Assembly: GCF_003697165.2 (NCBI RefSeq)
Contig: NZ_CP033092.2
Location: forward strand, 4,216,001 to 4,280,000
Direction of reading: 5' to 3'
Length of the DNA stretch: 64,000 nucleotides
Source: Escherichia coli DSM 30083 = JCM 1649 = ATCC 11775
GTDB taxonomy: Bacteria; Pseudomonadota; Gammaproteobacteria; Enterobacterales; Enterobacteriaceae
Shown: piece by piece, positions 1-9,266 of the stretch
Numbering within the stretch: position 1 is the stretch's first letter
How the letters are laid out: each line of letters opens with the position of its first letter
The notes under the pieces: generated by a model
Seen by the model: the letters and a program-made list of their open reading frames with translations, nothing else
What the model was told of the DNA's origin: nothing
Database searches by the model: none
Position numbers and translations under genes: made by a program

Positions 1-205
1 CCAGCCAGATGGTCCCGCGATCGGCGTGGTATACACCAGTTAATGCTTTGATTAGCGTTGATTTTCCTGCCCCGTTTTCACCGAGCAGCGCCATGATTTC
101 GCCGCGGCGCAGGCTGAAATCAACGTTGTCTAACGCTTTGACGCCGGGGAAAAATTTACTTAATCCTTCGGTGCGGAGGATCTCCTGGTGTTGGTTAGTC
201 GTCAT
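1..205 (-). CDS. ytfR: YtfR, ATPase of the galactofuranose ABC transporter (N-terminal part; gene runs off the window)
   Basis: Only the first 68 codons lie in the window. The reading starts at an ATG whose complement is at 203-205 and gives MTTNQHQEILRTEGLSKFFP, the start of E. coli YtfR. A Walker A motif, GENGAGKST, lies at about residues 42-50, so this is the first nucleotide-binding domain of a double-ATPase sugar importer subunit (the full protein is about 500 residues). It energises uptake of galactofuranose with the binding protein YtfQ, encoded just upstream at 345-1301, and the permeases YtfT and YjfF, which should follow beyond the left edge. The 139-base gap after ytfQ is filled by a REP element and probably does not break the operon. 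Confidence 0.95.
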   Translation of the reverse strand, partial: MTTNQHQEILRTEGLSKFFPGVKALDNVDFSLRRGEIMALLGENGAGKSTLIKALTGVYHADRGTIWL

Positions 206-234
206 GGTTTCCCCCGGTGTAAAGCGTGCTCCCA

Positions 235-319
235 GTAGGCATGATAAGACGCGGTAAGCGTCGCATCAGGCTTCAGCGCACCACCGCCGGATGCGGCGCG
301 AGCGCCTTATCCGGCCTAC
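235..319. repeat. REP/BIME element between ytfQ and ytfR
   Basis: Two REP-like units in opposite orientation carry the typical GCCGGATGCGGCG...CGCCTTATCCGGCCTAC core at about 286-319 and a partner resembling GTAGGCATGATAAGACGCG at about 235-253. Such elements form stable hairpins in mRNA and often sit between genes of unequal expression. Here that would protect the abundant ytfQ message relative to ytfR. Confidence 0.85.
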
Positions 320-344
320 GAATCGGCATCAGGCATAGCAACCC

Positions 345-1301
345 TCAATACCCCATATTTTTCTTCTTCTCTAACTCTTCTTTTGCGGTATCAGGCAGAT
401 AAAGGGTGGATTTGGTCAGCGTCAGCTTTTCAGGCATGGTGCCGTCTTTTTTGTATTTCTCCAGCGCGTCGAAGGCGGGACCTGCCATATTCGGCGTCAG
501 TTCAACACTGGCGTTCGCTTCGCCATCAATCATCGCTTTGTAGATATCCGGTACGCCGTCGATAGAACCTGTCAGAATATCTTTGCCTGGTTTCAGGCCC
601 GCTTCTTTAATTGCCTGAATTGCACCAATCACCATGTCGTCGTTATGGGCGTAAACCATGCAGATGTTTTTGCCGTTGTTTTCCGCTTTGATAAAGCTCT
701 CCATGACTTCTTTGCCTTTACTGCGGGTGAAGTCACCTGACTGCGAGCGGATAATTTTGATATTTGGCGCATTCTTAATGGCTTCGGCAAAGCCTTTCTT
801 ACGGTCAATGGCGACGCTGGCCCCAACAGTGCCCTGCAGCTCCACCACGTTGCATGGTTTGCCATTCACTTCTTTTACCAGCCAGTCACCAATCAACTTG
901 CCTTCGAGAATGTTGTCGGCAGTGACGGTGGTCATATAGAGAGATTTGTCTTTCACATCAATAGAACGATCGAGCAAGAAGACCGGGATTTCGGCATCTT
1001 TCGCCTCTTTTAATACCGGTTCCCAACCAGTCGCAACCACCGGAGCGATAAAGATCGCATCCACCCCTTGCGCGACGAAGGAACGTACCGCTTTAATCTG
1101 GTTTTCCTGCTTTTGCTGACCATCGGCAATTTTCAGCGTAATTCCGCGTTTTTCGGCCTCACTTTTCGCCACATTGGTTTCTGCGGCGCGCCAGCCAGAT
1201 TCCGATCCGACCTGCGAAAATCCTACGGTTAATGGAGCGGCCAACGCCATAGACGACATGGCTGCCGAGACTGCAGAGACTACAAGTAAGCGTTTCCACA
1301 T
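345..1301 (-). CDS. ytfQ: YtfQ, periplasmic galactofuranose-binding protein
   Basis: This 318-residue protein has a signal peptide of about 21 residues ending MALA, then a mature type I periplasmic sugar-binding fold of the ribose/galactose-binding family. It captures galactofuranose in the periplasm for the YtfR/YtfT/YjfF importer. Length and sequence match E. coli YtfQ along the whole protein. It is the first gene of the leftward operon; ytfR follows after a REP-containing gap. A GalR/GalS-type box lies about 130 bases upstream of the start, in the region shared with ppa, which fits the known GalR/GalS control of this gene. Confidence 0.96.
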   Translation of the reverse strand: MWKRLLVVSAVSAAMSSMALAAPLTVGFSQVGSESGWRAAETNVAKSEAEKRGITLKIADGQQKQENQIKAVRSFVAQGVDAIFIAPVVATGWEPVLKEAKDAEIPVFLLDRSIDVKDKSLYMTTVTADNILEGKLIGDWLVKEVNGKPCNVVELQGTVGASVAIDRKKGFAEAIKNAPNIKIIRSQSGDFTRSKGKEVMESFIKAENNGKNICMVYAHNDDMVIGAIQAIKEAGLKPGKDILTGSIDGVPDIYKAMIDGEANASVELTPNMAGPAFDALEKYKKDGTMPEKLTLTKSTLYLPDTAKEELEKKKNMGY

Positions 1302-1430
1302 AGGGTTGTCCTCGTCGGGGTAATTATTATTGGTGAAAAGATGTTCGCGAAAAAACTATAGACAATTCGTTATGTAACGGATTGCGTTACATCACACTTC
1401 AAAGAAGTAAATAAAACGTTAATCACAAGT

Positions 1431-1446
1431 TTGTAATCGCTTTCAT
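1431..1446. promoter_or_regulatory. Candidate GalR/GalS operator upstream of ytfQ
   Basis: TTGTAATCGCTTTCAT matches the GalR/GalS consensus GTGNAANCGNTTNCAC at all defined positions except the two outermost. It lies 130 bases upstream of the ytfQ start. ytfQ is reported as a GalR/GalS target, so position and family knowledge agree; binding itself is inferred. Confidence 0.6.
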
Positions 1447-1563
1447 CTCACTATGAAAAATGCGGCTACGGTTATGGATTTTCCTGCTCTGTATACCGTC
1501 TTAAAATTGGCGAAAAAGGAAAATGAAGACGAAAACAAGCGAAGACATTCGGCGCGAGTTGGC

Positions 1564-1569
1564 TATAAT
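1564..1569 (+). promoter_or_regulatory. ppa promoter -10 box
   Basis: A perfect TATAAT lies 42 bases before the ppa start codon. The matching -35 region (around 1541-1546) is poor. The ribosome-binding site AAGGAAA at about 1599-1605 precedes ATG 1611. Confidence 0.55.
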
Positions 1570-1610
1570 ACTCGGCACTTGTTTGCCACATATTTTTAAA
1601 GGAAACAGAC

Positions 1611-2141
1611 ATGAGCTTACTCAACGTCCCTGCGGGTAAAGATCTGCCGGAAGACATCTACGTTGTTATTGAGATCCCGGCTAACGCAGATCCGATCAAA
1701 TACGAAATCGACAAAGAGAGCGGCGCACTGTTCGTTGACCGCTTCATGTCCACCGCGATGTTCTATCCGTGCAACTACGGTTACATCAACCACACCCTGT
1801 CTCTGGACGGTGACCCGGTTGACGTACTGGTCCCGACTCCGTACCCGCTGCAGCCGGGTTCTGTGATCCGTTGCCGTCCGGTTGGCGTTCTGAAAATGAC
1901 CGACGAAGCCGGTGAAGATGCGAAACTGATTGCTGTTCCGCACACAAAGCTGAGCAAAGAATACGATCACATTAAAGACGTTAACGATCTGCCAGAGCTG
2001 CTGAAAGCGCAGATCGCTCACTTCTTCGAGCACTACAAAGACCTCGAAAAAGGCAAGTGGGTGAAAGTTGAAGGTTGGGAAAACGCAGAAGCCGCTAAAG
2101 CTGAAATCGTTGCTTCCTTCGAGCGCGCAAAGAATAAATAA
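1611..2141 (+). CDS. ppa: Inorganic pyrophosphatase
   Basis: A 176-residue family I soluble pyrophosphatase that hydrolyses PPi to two phosphates and so pulls biosynthetic reactions forward in the cytoplasm. The metal-binding signature DGDPVDVL sits at residues 66-73 (Asp66, Asp68, Asp71, counting the start Met), and the sequence matches E. coli Ppa end to end. It is a single gene with its own promoter and a rho-independent terminator just behind it. It is essential in E. coli. Confidence 0.98.
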   Translation: MSLLNVPAGKDLPEDIYVVIEIPANADPIKYEIDKESGALFVDRFMSTAMFYPCNYGYINHTLSLDGDPVDVLVPTPYPLQPGSVIRCRPVGVLKMTDEAGEDAKLIAVPHTKLSKEYDHIKDVNDLPELLKAQIAHFFEHYKDLEKGKWVKVEGWENAEAAKAEIVASFERAKNK

Positions 2142-2156
2142 GTTCTTCTAGCGCAA

Positions 2157-2197
2157 TAACCCTGAACGCCGGGCTTCGGTTAGTAAGGGTTTTTTTA
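2157..2197 (+). terminator. ppa transcription terminator
   Basis: AACCCT at 2158-2163 pairs with AGGGTT near 2186-2191 around a GC-rich inner hairpin (CCGGGCTTCGG). A run of seven T residues follows immediately, 15 bases after the ppa stop. Confidence 0.75.
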
Positions 2198-2490
2198 TGC
2201 CCGCGATAAATAAACTCTCTATTCCACCATCATTATTCTCAGCGGTTGCAAGGCTTGAACGGTAAGAACAAGCAAACCCGACCACCATTTTGCTGTTCAT
2301 AGCCACTTGCTGGAAGTTAGCCGACCTCACTCATACTCACCGTTCAAAGCGTGCCCCCGTTTTACCCCTGCACATTTGTGAACGCCAGCAGAGTTTTTTA
2401 TGCGATTGCAGATATGGAAAGCGGCTCGGAGAGAAAAGCAAAAGATGGAAAAGTTACAAAAAAAAATCGCGAGATACATCGCATAAAACA

Positions 2491-2510
2491 ACGCCACCCG
2501 AAGGTGGCGT
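2491..2510. terminator. Terminator hairpin downstream of ytfP
   Basis: A perfect 8-base-pair stem ACGCCACC/GGTGGCGT with a CGAA tetraloop lies 10 bases past the ytfP stop. A T-rich run (TGTTTTAT on the minus strand) follows it, and CTTTTATTATT on the plus strand, so it can work in both directions. It would close the tamA-tamB-ytfP transcript. Confidence 0.8.
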
Positions 2511-2520
2511 GCTTTTATTA

Positions 2521-2862
2521 TTACTTACCCCTGTCTAACCAGTCGCCGCTTTCAATTAGCTTTAATCCATCGACGGGTCGTTGATAAACGTACATCCATG
2601 CACTCCCGTACGGCGTCTGAATCAACTGGCGCGCGTATTCACCGCCCCTGGTGCGCAAGGCATCAAGTTCGGCCAGCGTGGCGTTGTCAATACGATAAAC
2701 TTCACCGTGTACTGTTCCGTTCCCCGGAACTGCGCCTGGATAGTGGCCCAGGCTATACAACTGGTAGTTATCGATACTGAAATCGCCCAGTAACTGGGCA
2801 TTGGTCATCCAGTGACTGTTGCCTTGTTTGTGGCGTAAACTGCCGTAGACAAATATTCGCAT
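2521..2862 (-). CDS. ytfP: YtfP, gamma-glutamylcyclotransferase-fold protein
   Basis: A 113-residue protein of the GGCT-like (AIG2/YtfP) fold, recognised by the N-terminal substrate-loop motif VYGSL at residues 5-9 and the family length. Members cyclise gamma-glutamyl amines or amides, but the physiological substrate of E. coli YtfP is unknown. It is the third gene of the leftward tamA-tamB-ytfP operon: only 2 bases separate its start from the tamB stop. That suggests cotranscription, though no functional link to the TAM complex is established. Confidence 0.95.
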   Translation of the reverse strand: MRIFVYGSLRHKQGNSHWMTNAQLLGDFSIDNYQLYSLGHYPGAVPGNGTVHGEVYRIDNATLAELDALRTRGGEYARQLIQTPYGSAWMYVYQRPVDGLKLIESGDWLDRGK

Positions 2863-2864
2863 TG

Positions 2865-5800
2865 CTAAAACTCGAACTGATAGAGCAAATCCAGTGCCTG
2901 GTCTACACCAGACACGGCTTCCAGATATAGCTTAGGCATCAGGCGATAACGTAACGTGAGTGTTGCTATAGAGTCAAATATACCCACGCCGTATTTCACT
3001 TGCAGACCTGGCAATACATAGCCGCTGACCACCACCTGGGAGGAGTCGCCTACTCCCTGGGTGTCGAGCGCTAAATTGCTTACGCCAAACGTCTCGCCGA
3101 TTTTACCCACAATCTGGCCACTTTGCGCAACCCCCAGACCAATCAGCATCGAGGTCATTGCCGCACTGTCGCTCTGATCGCTCTCCAGCCCTTGTCCACG
3201 TAGCAAATAAGACAATGCAGCTTGTTGCGACATCGCCGGGTCAGAGAAGATCTCCGCTTTCGGTTCGTCCGCCAGACCAGTGACGCGAACTCCGGCGATT
3301 ACGTCGTCTTCTGTAGCATCCGGGTTACGAATAGCTTCAATATTAAGATACGGTTGATCCGGCGGACCAGAGAACAGTAACTCACCTTTACGCACAATCA
3401 GATCCTGACCATAGGCATGGAAGCGCCCTTCAGGGATGTTGATCTGCCCGTTCAGGCCCAGCCCTTGTTTGTCCTGAACGACGTTAAGATCGCCCGTCAG
3501 CCGCGCTTTCAGGCCAAAGGCGTCAATGCGCACATTGTTGCCAACGTGGACAATCAGGTTACTGTTAATCGGAATCGACGCCGTTTTCGGCTCTTCCGGT
3601 TGCAGGTTATCGTTAAGCATCACCACATCGCTGGAGACGCCTACTGCGCTTTCCGGCAGATCGTGCACCACGATGCGCGCCCACGGGACATCCACGCGAC
3701 CATCGAGGGTAAACAGGTTTGGTGTAGCCTCGAAGACAACATCTGGCGATACATCCATTCGTACCATCGGCGGCACGGTGATCCGCACTTTACTGCCTTT
3801 CGCCGTTACCCGCGCCCGCCAGTTTTCAATTTGGCTCCAGTCGGCATCACCGTTCAGGTAGATTTCACCCTGCTGGGTCCGTACTGTACCGGCAAGCGTC
3901 GAGCGCATACCATTAAAGTTGACCGCAAGCTGGCTCGGTTGCATATCAAACGGCATAAAGTTGCCGTCGATATCCACACCCGTAACCTGAAGCTGACCAA
4001 ACAACTGCGGGCTTTGCACATCACCACCCAGACGCAAGTTGGCACTCACCATCCCCGCTGCTTTTTCCCCACGGGTAAAGATGGGGTTTATCATCGCAAG
4101 GTTGAAGTTACGGATATTGACGTTGCCACCAAGATTACGGCGGCCTTGCGGATCGGTCACCTGCACCTGTCCATCAAACTGGCCGTTATTGGTCAGGCGG
4201 ATGGTCCAGCCCAATTCGGCACGGTTGTTACGCAATTCCGCCGTCAGATTCAGTGTCTGAAACGCCACGGGCAGCGCCGCATCGTTGACGGTTTGCGTTA
4301 CCTGCACGTTACGCCCCGAAAGGGTGATACTGCCCTGCGGCAGCCCCTCTTTGGTGGTGTCCCAGGCAACGTCCGCTTTACCCGTGAAGATACCGCTGGC
4401 CTGAGTGGTTTCTGGCATAAATGGTTTCAGCATGGCCAGGTCGAAGCGGTTGAGATTCACCACCGCACGCCCTTCGGCACCCGCATCGATAGTTTGCGGC
4501 ACGCACAGTTCCGCATTCGGGTTAAGCCAGCAGTGTGGCCCGATGCTGATTTTTTGCTCCTTATTGCGGTAATCCAGCGCAATATCGCGGGTCAGCGACC
4601 ACGGGCCGACCGGCGTCTGGAAGCGGGTATTGCTAAGAGTTCCCTTCCAGCGTTCTTCTTTGCGATCAAAACTTCCTGCCAGATTAAGCTGCCCGGAGAC
4701 AGGCTCGCCCTGAATCCGCAACTGTAACTCGTGCTGTTTTTCGCTGCCTTTGGCATTCAGGGTGACGAGGTTGATATTTACATCCGGCTGCGAAATTTGC
4801 TCAACGCGTACGTCGAGTTTCCCGGCGATCTGATCGGTGGATTTAATGTCGCCTTCCACGCGAACCTGCGCCACGGAAAGTTCCTGCCAGCGCAGGCCGC
4901 GCGCGGTGATATCTGCCAGTAGTTGTGGCGCTTCCACCGTGCCGCGTACTTTCACCAGCCCTTTCGCTGTACCGCCAAGCCCCGGCAGCGCGTTATCCAG
5001 CCCCGGCGCGTTGATGGTGGCATCAAGATTGAGATCTTTTACCCCCAGCTCGCCTTTCACTTCGGCACTGTTTGGCCCCAGTTCCAGATGAAGCCCTGGG
5101 ATCATCCACTGCATATAACTGTTGCCTTTCAGCGTGCCGTCAACGTTCACTTTGTTCTGTTTGACGTTACCGGTCAGCTTCAGTTCTGGCACCTCCATCT
5201 GCCAGGTGCCGCCGTACAGGCTACCGCGGGTTTTAATCAAGCCATTGAGTTTCGACGGCCACTCTGGGATCTCTTTGGCGGTGTTAATGCCGTTAAGCGT
5301 TAGCTCACCGCGCCAACTAATGGCCTGCTGCCAGTCGAGCAACGCCTTGAGTTCAGTTTTCCCTTCCAGCGCCGCGACGGTGAGTTTGTCGAGATTGACC
5401 TGCTGTTCATTACCTTTGGCATCAAGGGTAATGGTGGCTGGCGGGATCTCCAGTCCCTTCACTGCCGTACGCATAGAGAGCGTGTAATCGGTCATTTTGC
5501 CGGTAAGTTTCAGTTTCAGATCATCCGCCTGATACTGCTTCTCACCAGTGAACGGCCAGTAAATCTGTTTGCTGTTCACTTCCACGTTGAGCGGCAATCC
5601 GGCTTCCGCCAGTCGCGTCTGGGCGCGTAAATCCATATCCACCGGACCGGAAAGATTAACGCCAATCTCCAGCTGTTCGCGCAGCGCGCCGCCCACTTTC
5701 AGCTTCACCTTTTCACCTTTCAACGGCTCCACGTTCAGTGTACTATTGAGAGTGATGTCCACCGGCCAGTTGTCTGACAGCTGCGCCGTGCCGCTGGCGT

Positions 5801-6644
5801 TGACGATCCCTTGACTGGAATCGATATCCAGGGCGTCCAGTTTAGTATTGCCGTCAATGCTGCTCACTTTCAGCAGCATGGTGCGCACGGTGATGTCCGT
5901 GTCGCCCGTCACGCGTAACTGCTCGCCTTTAAACTCTTCAATGTTCAGGTTAAGCGGCAAATGCACGTCGGTCATTTCCGGCAATACCGGGCGAGAAAAG
6001 AGATCTTTCAGCGTTTCGCCGAGCGGCTTTTCCTCCGGCTGCGGATTTTCAATTTTCGGTTCGACCACTTCTTCCTGCGCCACTTCCGCCACTTTCGGCA
6101 GAGCAATCAGCAGGCCTTTCAGCGACGTCGGTTTCAGGGTCAGGGTTTTCTCCTGCCAGTTCAGGCCGGAGGTGAAGTCCATCACCGATACCGTGGTGTC
6201 ATCAATCTTGATGTTGACGTTGTCCAGTGCCACCCGTGTTAGGGTGATGGGATACGGCGTGGAGAGATCCAGCGGACCGCTATCTTCCTCTTCTTCAACC
6301 TGTTCAGAAGGGGGCATTTTTTTGCTGTCGATATTGACCTGGATGTCTTTCAGCGCCAGATCATTAATACAAACACTGCTGTTCCACAGGCACTCAAGCC
6401 CGACCGCCAGATGCAGATTGCCTGCTTTTACCGCCACGCCTGGCTGCTCATAACGAACGTCAGACAAGGTGAGATCGCGCCAGCCGCCGGTGACCTTGCC
6501 AACATCCAGTCCTGGCACCCAGCGATCCGCCGCTTTAAATACCAGATGCAGGCCGCTGGTGGTGCCCACCAGAAACGCCACCGATCCCAGCAACAGTAAG
6601 ATAACGATAACCACGCCGAGGCTGATTTTTTTCCATAAACTCAT
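2865..6644 (-). CDS. tamB: TamB, inner-membrane-anchored bridge protein of the translocation and assembly module
   Basis: 1259 residues. An N-terminal uncleaved signal anchor (hydrophobic residues about 8-28) is followed by a very long periplasmic region of beta-strand repeats ending in the conserved DUF490 domain. TamB spans the periplasm as a hydrophobic groove and, with TamA in the outer membrane, helps insert some autotransporters. With its relatives YhdP and YdbH it moves phospholipids to the outer membrane. The length equals the K-12 protein. Its ATG overlaps the tamA stop (ATGA, 6641-6644), so translation is coupled. No promoter of its own is evident. Confidence 0.97.
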   Translation of the reverse strand: MSLWKKISLGVVIVILLLLGSVAFLVGTTSGLHLVFKAADRWVPGLDVGKVTGGWRDLTLSDVRYEQPGVAVKAGNLHLAVGLECLWNSSVCINDLALKDIQVNIDSKKMPPSEQVEEEEDSGPLDLSTPYPITLTRVALDNVNIKIDDTTVSVMDFTSGLNWQEKTLTLKPTSLKGLLIALPKVAEVAQEEVVEPKIENPQPEEKPLGETLKDLFSRPVLPEMTDVHLPLNLNIEEFKGEQLRVTGDTDITVRTMLLKVSSIDGNTKLDALDIDSSQGIVNASGTAQLSDNWPVDITLNSTLNVEPLKGEKVKLKVGGALREQLEIGVNLSGPVDMDLRAQTRLAEAGLPLNVEVNSKQIYWPFTGEKQYQADDLKLKLTGKMTDYTLSMRTAVKGLEIPPATITLDAKGNEQQVNLDKLTVAALEGKTELKALLDWQQAISWRGELTLNGINTAKEIPEWPSKLNGLIKTRGSLYGGTWQMEVPELKLTGNVKQNKVNVDGTLKGNSYMQWMIPGLHLELGPNSAEVKGELGVKDLNLDATINAPGLDNALPGLGGTAKGLVKVRGTVEAPQLLADITARGLRWQELSVAQVRVEGDIKSTDQIAGKLDVRVEQISQPDVNINLVTLNAKGSEKQHELQLRIQGEPVSGQLNLAGSFDRKEERWKGTLSNTRFQTPVGPWSLTRDIALDYRNKEQKISIGPHCWLNPNAELCVPQTIDAGAEGRAVVNLNRFDLAMLKPFMPETTQASGIFTGKADVAWDTTKEGLPQGSITLSGRNVQVTQTVNDAALPVAFQTLNLTAELRNNRAELGWTIRLTNNGQFDGQVQVTDPQGRRNLGGNVNIRNFNLAMINPIFTRGEKAAGMVSANLRLGGDVQSPQLFGQLQVTGVDIDGNFMPFDMQPSQLAVNFNGMRSTLAGTVRTQQGEIYLNGDADWSQIENWRARVTAKGSKVRITVPPMVRMDVSPDVVFEATPNLFTLDGRVDVPWARIVVHDLPESAVGVSSDVVMLNDNLQPEEPKTASIPINSNLIVHVGNNVRIDAFGLKARLTGDLNVVQDKQGLGLNGQINIPEGRFHAYGQDLIVRKGELLFSGPPDQPYLNIEAIRNPDATEDDVIAGVRVTGLADEPKAEIFSDPAMSQQAALSYLLRGQGLESDQSDSAAMTSMLIGLGVAQSGQIVGKIGETFGVSNLALDTQGVGDSSQVVVSGYVLPGLQVKYGVGIFDSIATLTLRYRLMPKLYLEAVSGVDQALDLLYQFEF

Positions 6645-8374
6645 AATTCTGGCCCCAGACCGATGTAAAACTGTAACCCGTGTTCGTCTTTATCCGCGAC
6701 CGGTACGGCAAAATCGAGTTTGATTGGCCCGACCGGCGATTCCCAGCGTACGCCGACCCCGGTACCGGTTTTAAAGTCGCTGCGGCGAATATCGCTTACC
6801 GCTTCGCCACTATCGACAAACACCGCGCCCCACCATTTTCCGGTCACGTTGTACTGGTACTCCAGCGATCCGGTTATCAACTTCGAGGCCCCTTTCAGGT
6901 CACCGTTGGCGTATTTCGGAGCGATAGATTTGTATTTGTAGCCACGAATACTGCGGTCGCCCCCGGCGAAAAAACGCAGATCCGGCGGTACTTTGTCGAA
7001 ATCACCGGTTTCAATCCAGCCCAGCGTGCCGCGTGTCACAAAACGATGGCGATCGTACAGTGTGCGGATCCAGACGTTTTGTGCCTGGAAAACGGAGAAA
7101 TCGACATCTGAGCCCCAGGCAGTGTTGGAGTAGTCGATAGAGTAGCGTTGCGAGTCGCCCCAGGTTGGCATCAGGCCACCACGAGAACGCGTGCGGCTAA
7201 TCATCACCCCAGGATAAAACAGCATCGTGGTGTTGGTAATTTCACCCTGGGTAAAGTGGTCGAGACTCCAGCGCAGGTTAATGGCACGCTGCCAGCCGCT
7301 GGAGAGATCCCAGTAGCGAGAAGCCACCAGCGTAGTGGAGTCAGATTCGGTATCGTTCAGGTCAGTGCGCTTAAAACCGCCCTGCACCAAATAATATTGT
7401 TCCAGTGGATTCTTCAGCAGCGGCATTTTATAGCTGAAGTCGAGGATCTGTTCCGGCGCGGAAATACTGGTACTGGTGGTCAGACTGTGACCGTATGAGT
7501 TCATCCACGGTTTTTTCCACGTCGCTTTCACGCGCGGTCCCACGTCCGTAGAGTAACCGACCCCGGTTTCGATGGTGTTTTCTGTTCGCGGCGAAACCAC
7601 GCCCGTCAATGGTAATACTTTCGTTTCGCGCGCTTTATCAAATTGTGGAGCCACCACCACCGAGTTAAACCAGCCGGTAGCAGAAAGTCGGCGGTTCAGT
7701 TCCGCCAGATCTTTCGATTCGTACTCATCGCCCTCTTTAAACGGCACCAGATTTTGCAGGTATTCATCGCGGATTTGTGATCCTTCAAAGGTCACATGCC
7801 CAAAGCGGTAACGTTCGCCACTGTTATAATCAATATCCCAGAAGGCTTTATGCAGGCCGAGCGCAATGCCCAGCTGCGCTTTGGTAAATTCGCTATCGAA
7901 ATAACCTTTACGCAACGCAATGCTGGTTAAGGACTTTTTGAAATTTTCATAATCGCCCTGGTTCAGCACCGTGCCAATAGCCGGGCGAGTATCGAGCAAT
8001 TTCAAATAGTCTTTATCGGTCCGCGCGCCGCCGCGCAATACCACATCGGTGCCGCCAATTAACACCGGCACGCCTGGCGTGACTTTGGCGATCAATACCT
8101 GCCGCCCTTTCTTTGGCGGTGGACGGAGATCAAATTCAATGGTCGGCTGGTAATAACCCAGCGCTTTCAGACCTTCGCGGATGGCATCATCGACGCGTGC
8201 GCGAAAGCGACGGTCTGGCGTCACTTCATCACTTTCAATCGTAGAAAGCTGCGCACGAACGTTCTTTTCCAGCTGTCCCGATAACCCCTCGACCTGTAGA
8301 CGGACGTTCGCGGCGACGGCAGATCCGCTTAAGCAGAGTAAGCTTACACAGCATAACTGTCGGATATAGCGCAC
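6641..8374 (-). CDS. tamA: TamA, Omp85-family outer-membrane barrel of the TAM complex
   Basis: 577 residues with a signal peptide of about 21 residues, three POTRA domains in the N-terminal periplasmic half and a C-terminal 16-strand barrel of the BamA superfamily. The conserved loop-6 signature is visible as SIRGY in the second half. It partners with TamB, encoded directly behind with a 4-base overlap. The gene starts the leftward operon and lies divergent to msrA. Confidence 0.97.
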   Translation of the reverse strand: MRYIRQLCCVSLLCLSGSAVAANVRLQVEGLSGQLEKNVRAQLSTIESDEVTPDRRFRARVDDAIREGLKALGYYQPTIEFDLRPPPKKGRQVLIAKVTPGVPVLIGGTDVVLRGGARTDKDYLKLLDTRPAIGTVLNQGDYENFKKSLTSIALRKGYFDSEFTKAQLGIALGLHKAFWDIDYNSGERYRFGHVTFEGSQIRDEYLQNLVPFKEGDEYESKDLAELNRRLSATGWFNSVVVAPQFDKARETKVLPLTGVVSPRTENTIETGVGYSTDVGPRVKATWKKPWMNSYGHSLTTSTSISAPEQILDFSYKMPLLKNPLEQYYLVQGGFKRTDLNDTESDSTTLVASRYWDLSSGWQRAINLRWSLDHFTQGEITNTTMLFYPGVMISRTRSRGGLMPTWGDSQRYSIDYSNTAWGSDVDFSVFQAQNVWIRTLYDRHRFVTRGTLGWIETGDFDKVPPDLRFFAGGDRSIRGYKYKSIAPKYANGDLKGASKLITGSLEYQYNVTGKWWGAVFVDSGEAVSDIRRSDFKTGTGVGVRWESPVGPIKLDFAVPVADKDEHGLQFYIGLGPEL

Positions 8375-8579
8375 ATTTTCTCCTGAATATCCTTTTTTCC
8401 TGCCCCTGGAACGCCGTTAAACGGCTTAACAAAAATCCAGTAATATGGATTAAAAAGCAGACTAAACCCCAAATATTTCTTATGTTTTACTTTAGACCTA
8501 TTCACGGTGGTTATTGTGTGCAAATACGCCTCTTGTTACAACCTTAACCCCAATGACCGATTTTCGGGAGAGCGACACC

Positions 8580-9218
8580 ATGAGTTTATTTGATAAAAAG
8601 CATCTGGTTTCCCCCGCCGATGCCCTGCCTGGACGTAACACCCCGATGCCCGTAGCCACGCTGCATGCGGTCAACGGTCACTCAATGACCAATGTACCTG
8701 ACGGAATGGAGATTGCCATTTTTGCGATGGGTTGTTTCTGGGGTGTGGAGCGTCTGTTCTGGCAGTTACCCGGCGTTTACAGCACCGCCGCAGGCTATAC
8801 CGGAGGCTATACGCCAAATCCGACTTATCGGGAAGTGTGCTCCGGTGATACGGGTCATGCCGAAGCGGTACGCATTGTTTACGATCCTTCCGTCATCAGC
8901 TATGAGCAGTTGCTACAGGTATTTTGGGAGAATCACGATCCCGCCCAGGGAATGCGTCAGGGCAATGACCACGGCACGCAGTATCGTTCAGCGATTTATC
9001 CGCTGACCCCAGAACAGGATGCCGCAGCTCGCGCCAGTCTGGAACGTTTTCAGGCGGCGATGCTTGCCGCCGATGATGATCGTCACATCACCACGGAAAT
9101 CGCTAACGCCACACCGTTTTATTATGCCGAAGATGACCACCAGCAATATCTGCATAAAAACCCGTATGGTTACTGTGGAATTGGCGGAATTGGCGTCTGT
9201 CTGCCACCGGAAGCATAG
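8580..9218 (+). CDS. msrA: Peptide methionine (S)-S-oxide reductase MsrA
   Basis: 212 residues from the ATG at 8580, chosen because GGGAG at 8566-8570 is well spaced from it and because it gives the E. coli MsrA start MSLFDKK. An in-frame codon at 8514 would add 22 residues with no support. The catalytic motif GCFWG, with the nucleophilic Cys, is in the first third, and resolving cysteines lie near the C terminus ([12 protein letters not shown]). The enzyme reduces the S epimer of methionine sulfoxide in free and protein-bound form, using thioredoxin, to repair oxidised proteins. Confidence 0.97.
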
Positions 9219-9266
9219 CGTTACGGGTACAAATGTAGATTGTTGATAAAGTGCGCTTTATTTATG

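Larger units (their letters stand above)
1302..1610. other. Divergent intergenic region ytfQ/ppa
   Basis: These 309 bases separate the ytfQ start from the ppa start. They hold the candidate GalR/GalS box (1431-1446) on the ytfQ side and the ppa promoter (-10 at 1564-1569) on the other. No coding capacity is supported; the short open frame at 1472-1657 overlaps the ppa promoter and start and has no recognisable product. Confidence 0.6.
2142..2520. other. ppa-ytfP intergenic gap lacking the chpSB toxin-antitoxin genes
   Basis: In E. coli K-12 the interval between ytfP and ppa holds the ChpS antitoxin and ChpB (MazF-family) toxin genes. Here only about 380 bases remain, holding the two terminators. 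None of the short open frames (for example at 2148-2330, 2290-2538, 2351-2584) resembles a MazE- or MazF-type protein. Confidence 0.7.

Noticed and set aside
2290..2538. Short frames in the ppa-ytfP gap as remnants of chpS or chpB
   Set aside because: Translations show no MazE- or MazF-like segment; the frames cross the ytfP terminator.
3417..4727. Open frame of 436 codons on the plus strand inside tamB
   Set aside because: It is the antisense shadow of tamB. The tamB reading matches a known protein throughout, and the shadow has no ribosome-binding site or recognisable domain.
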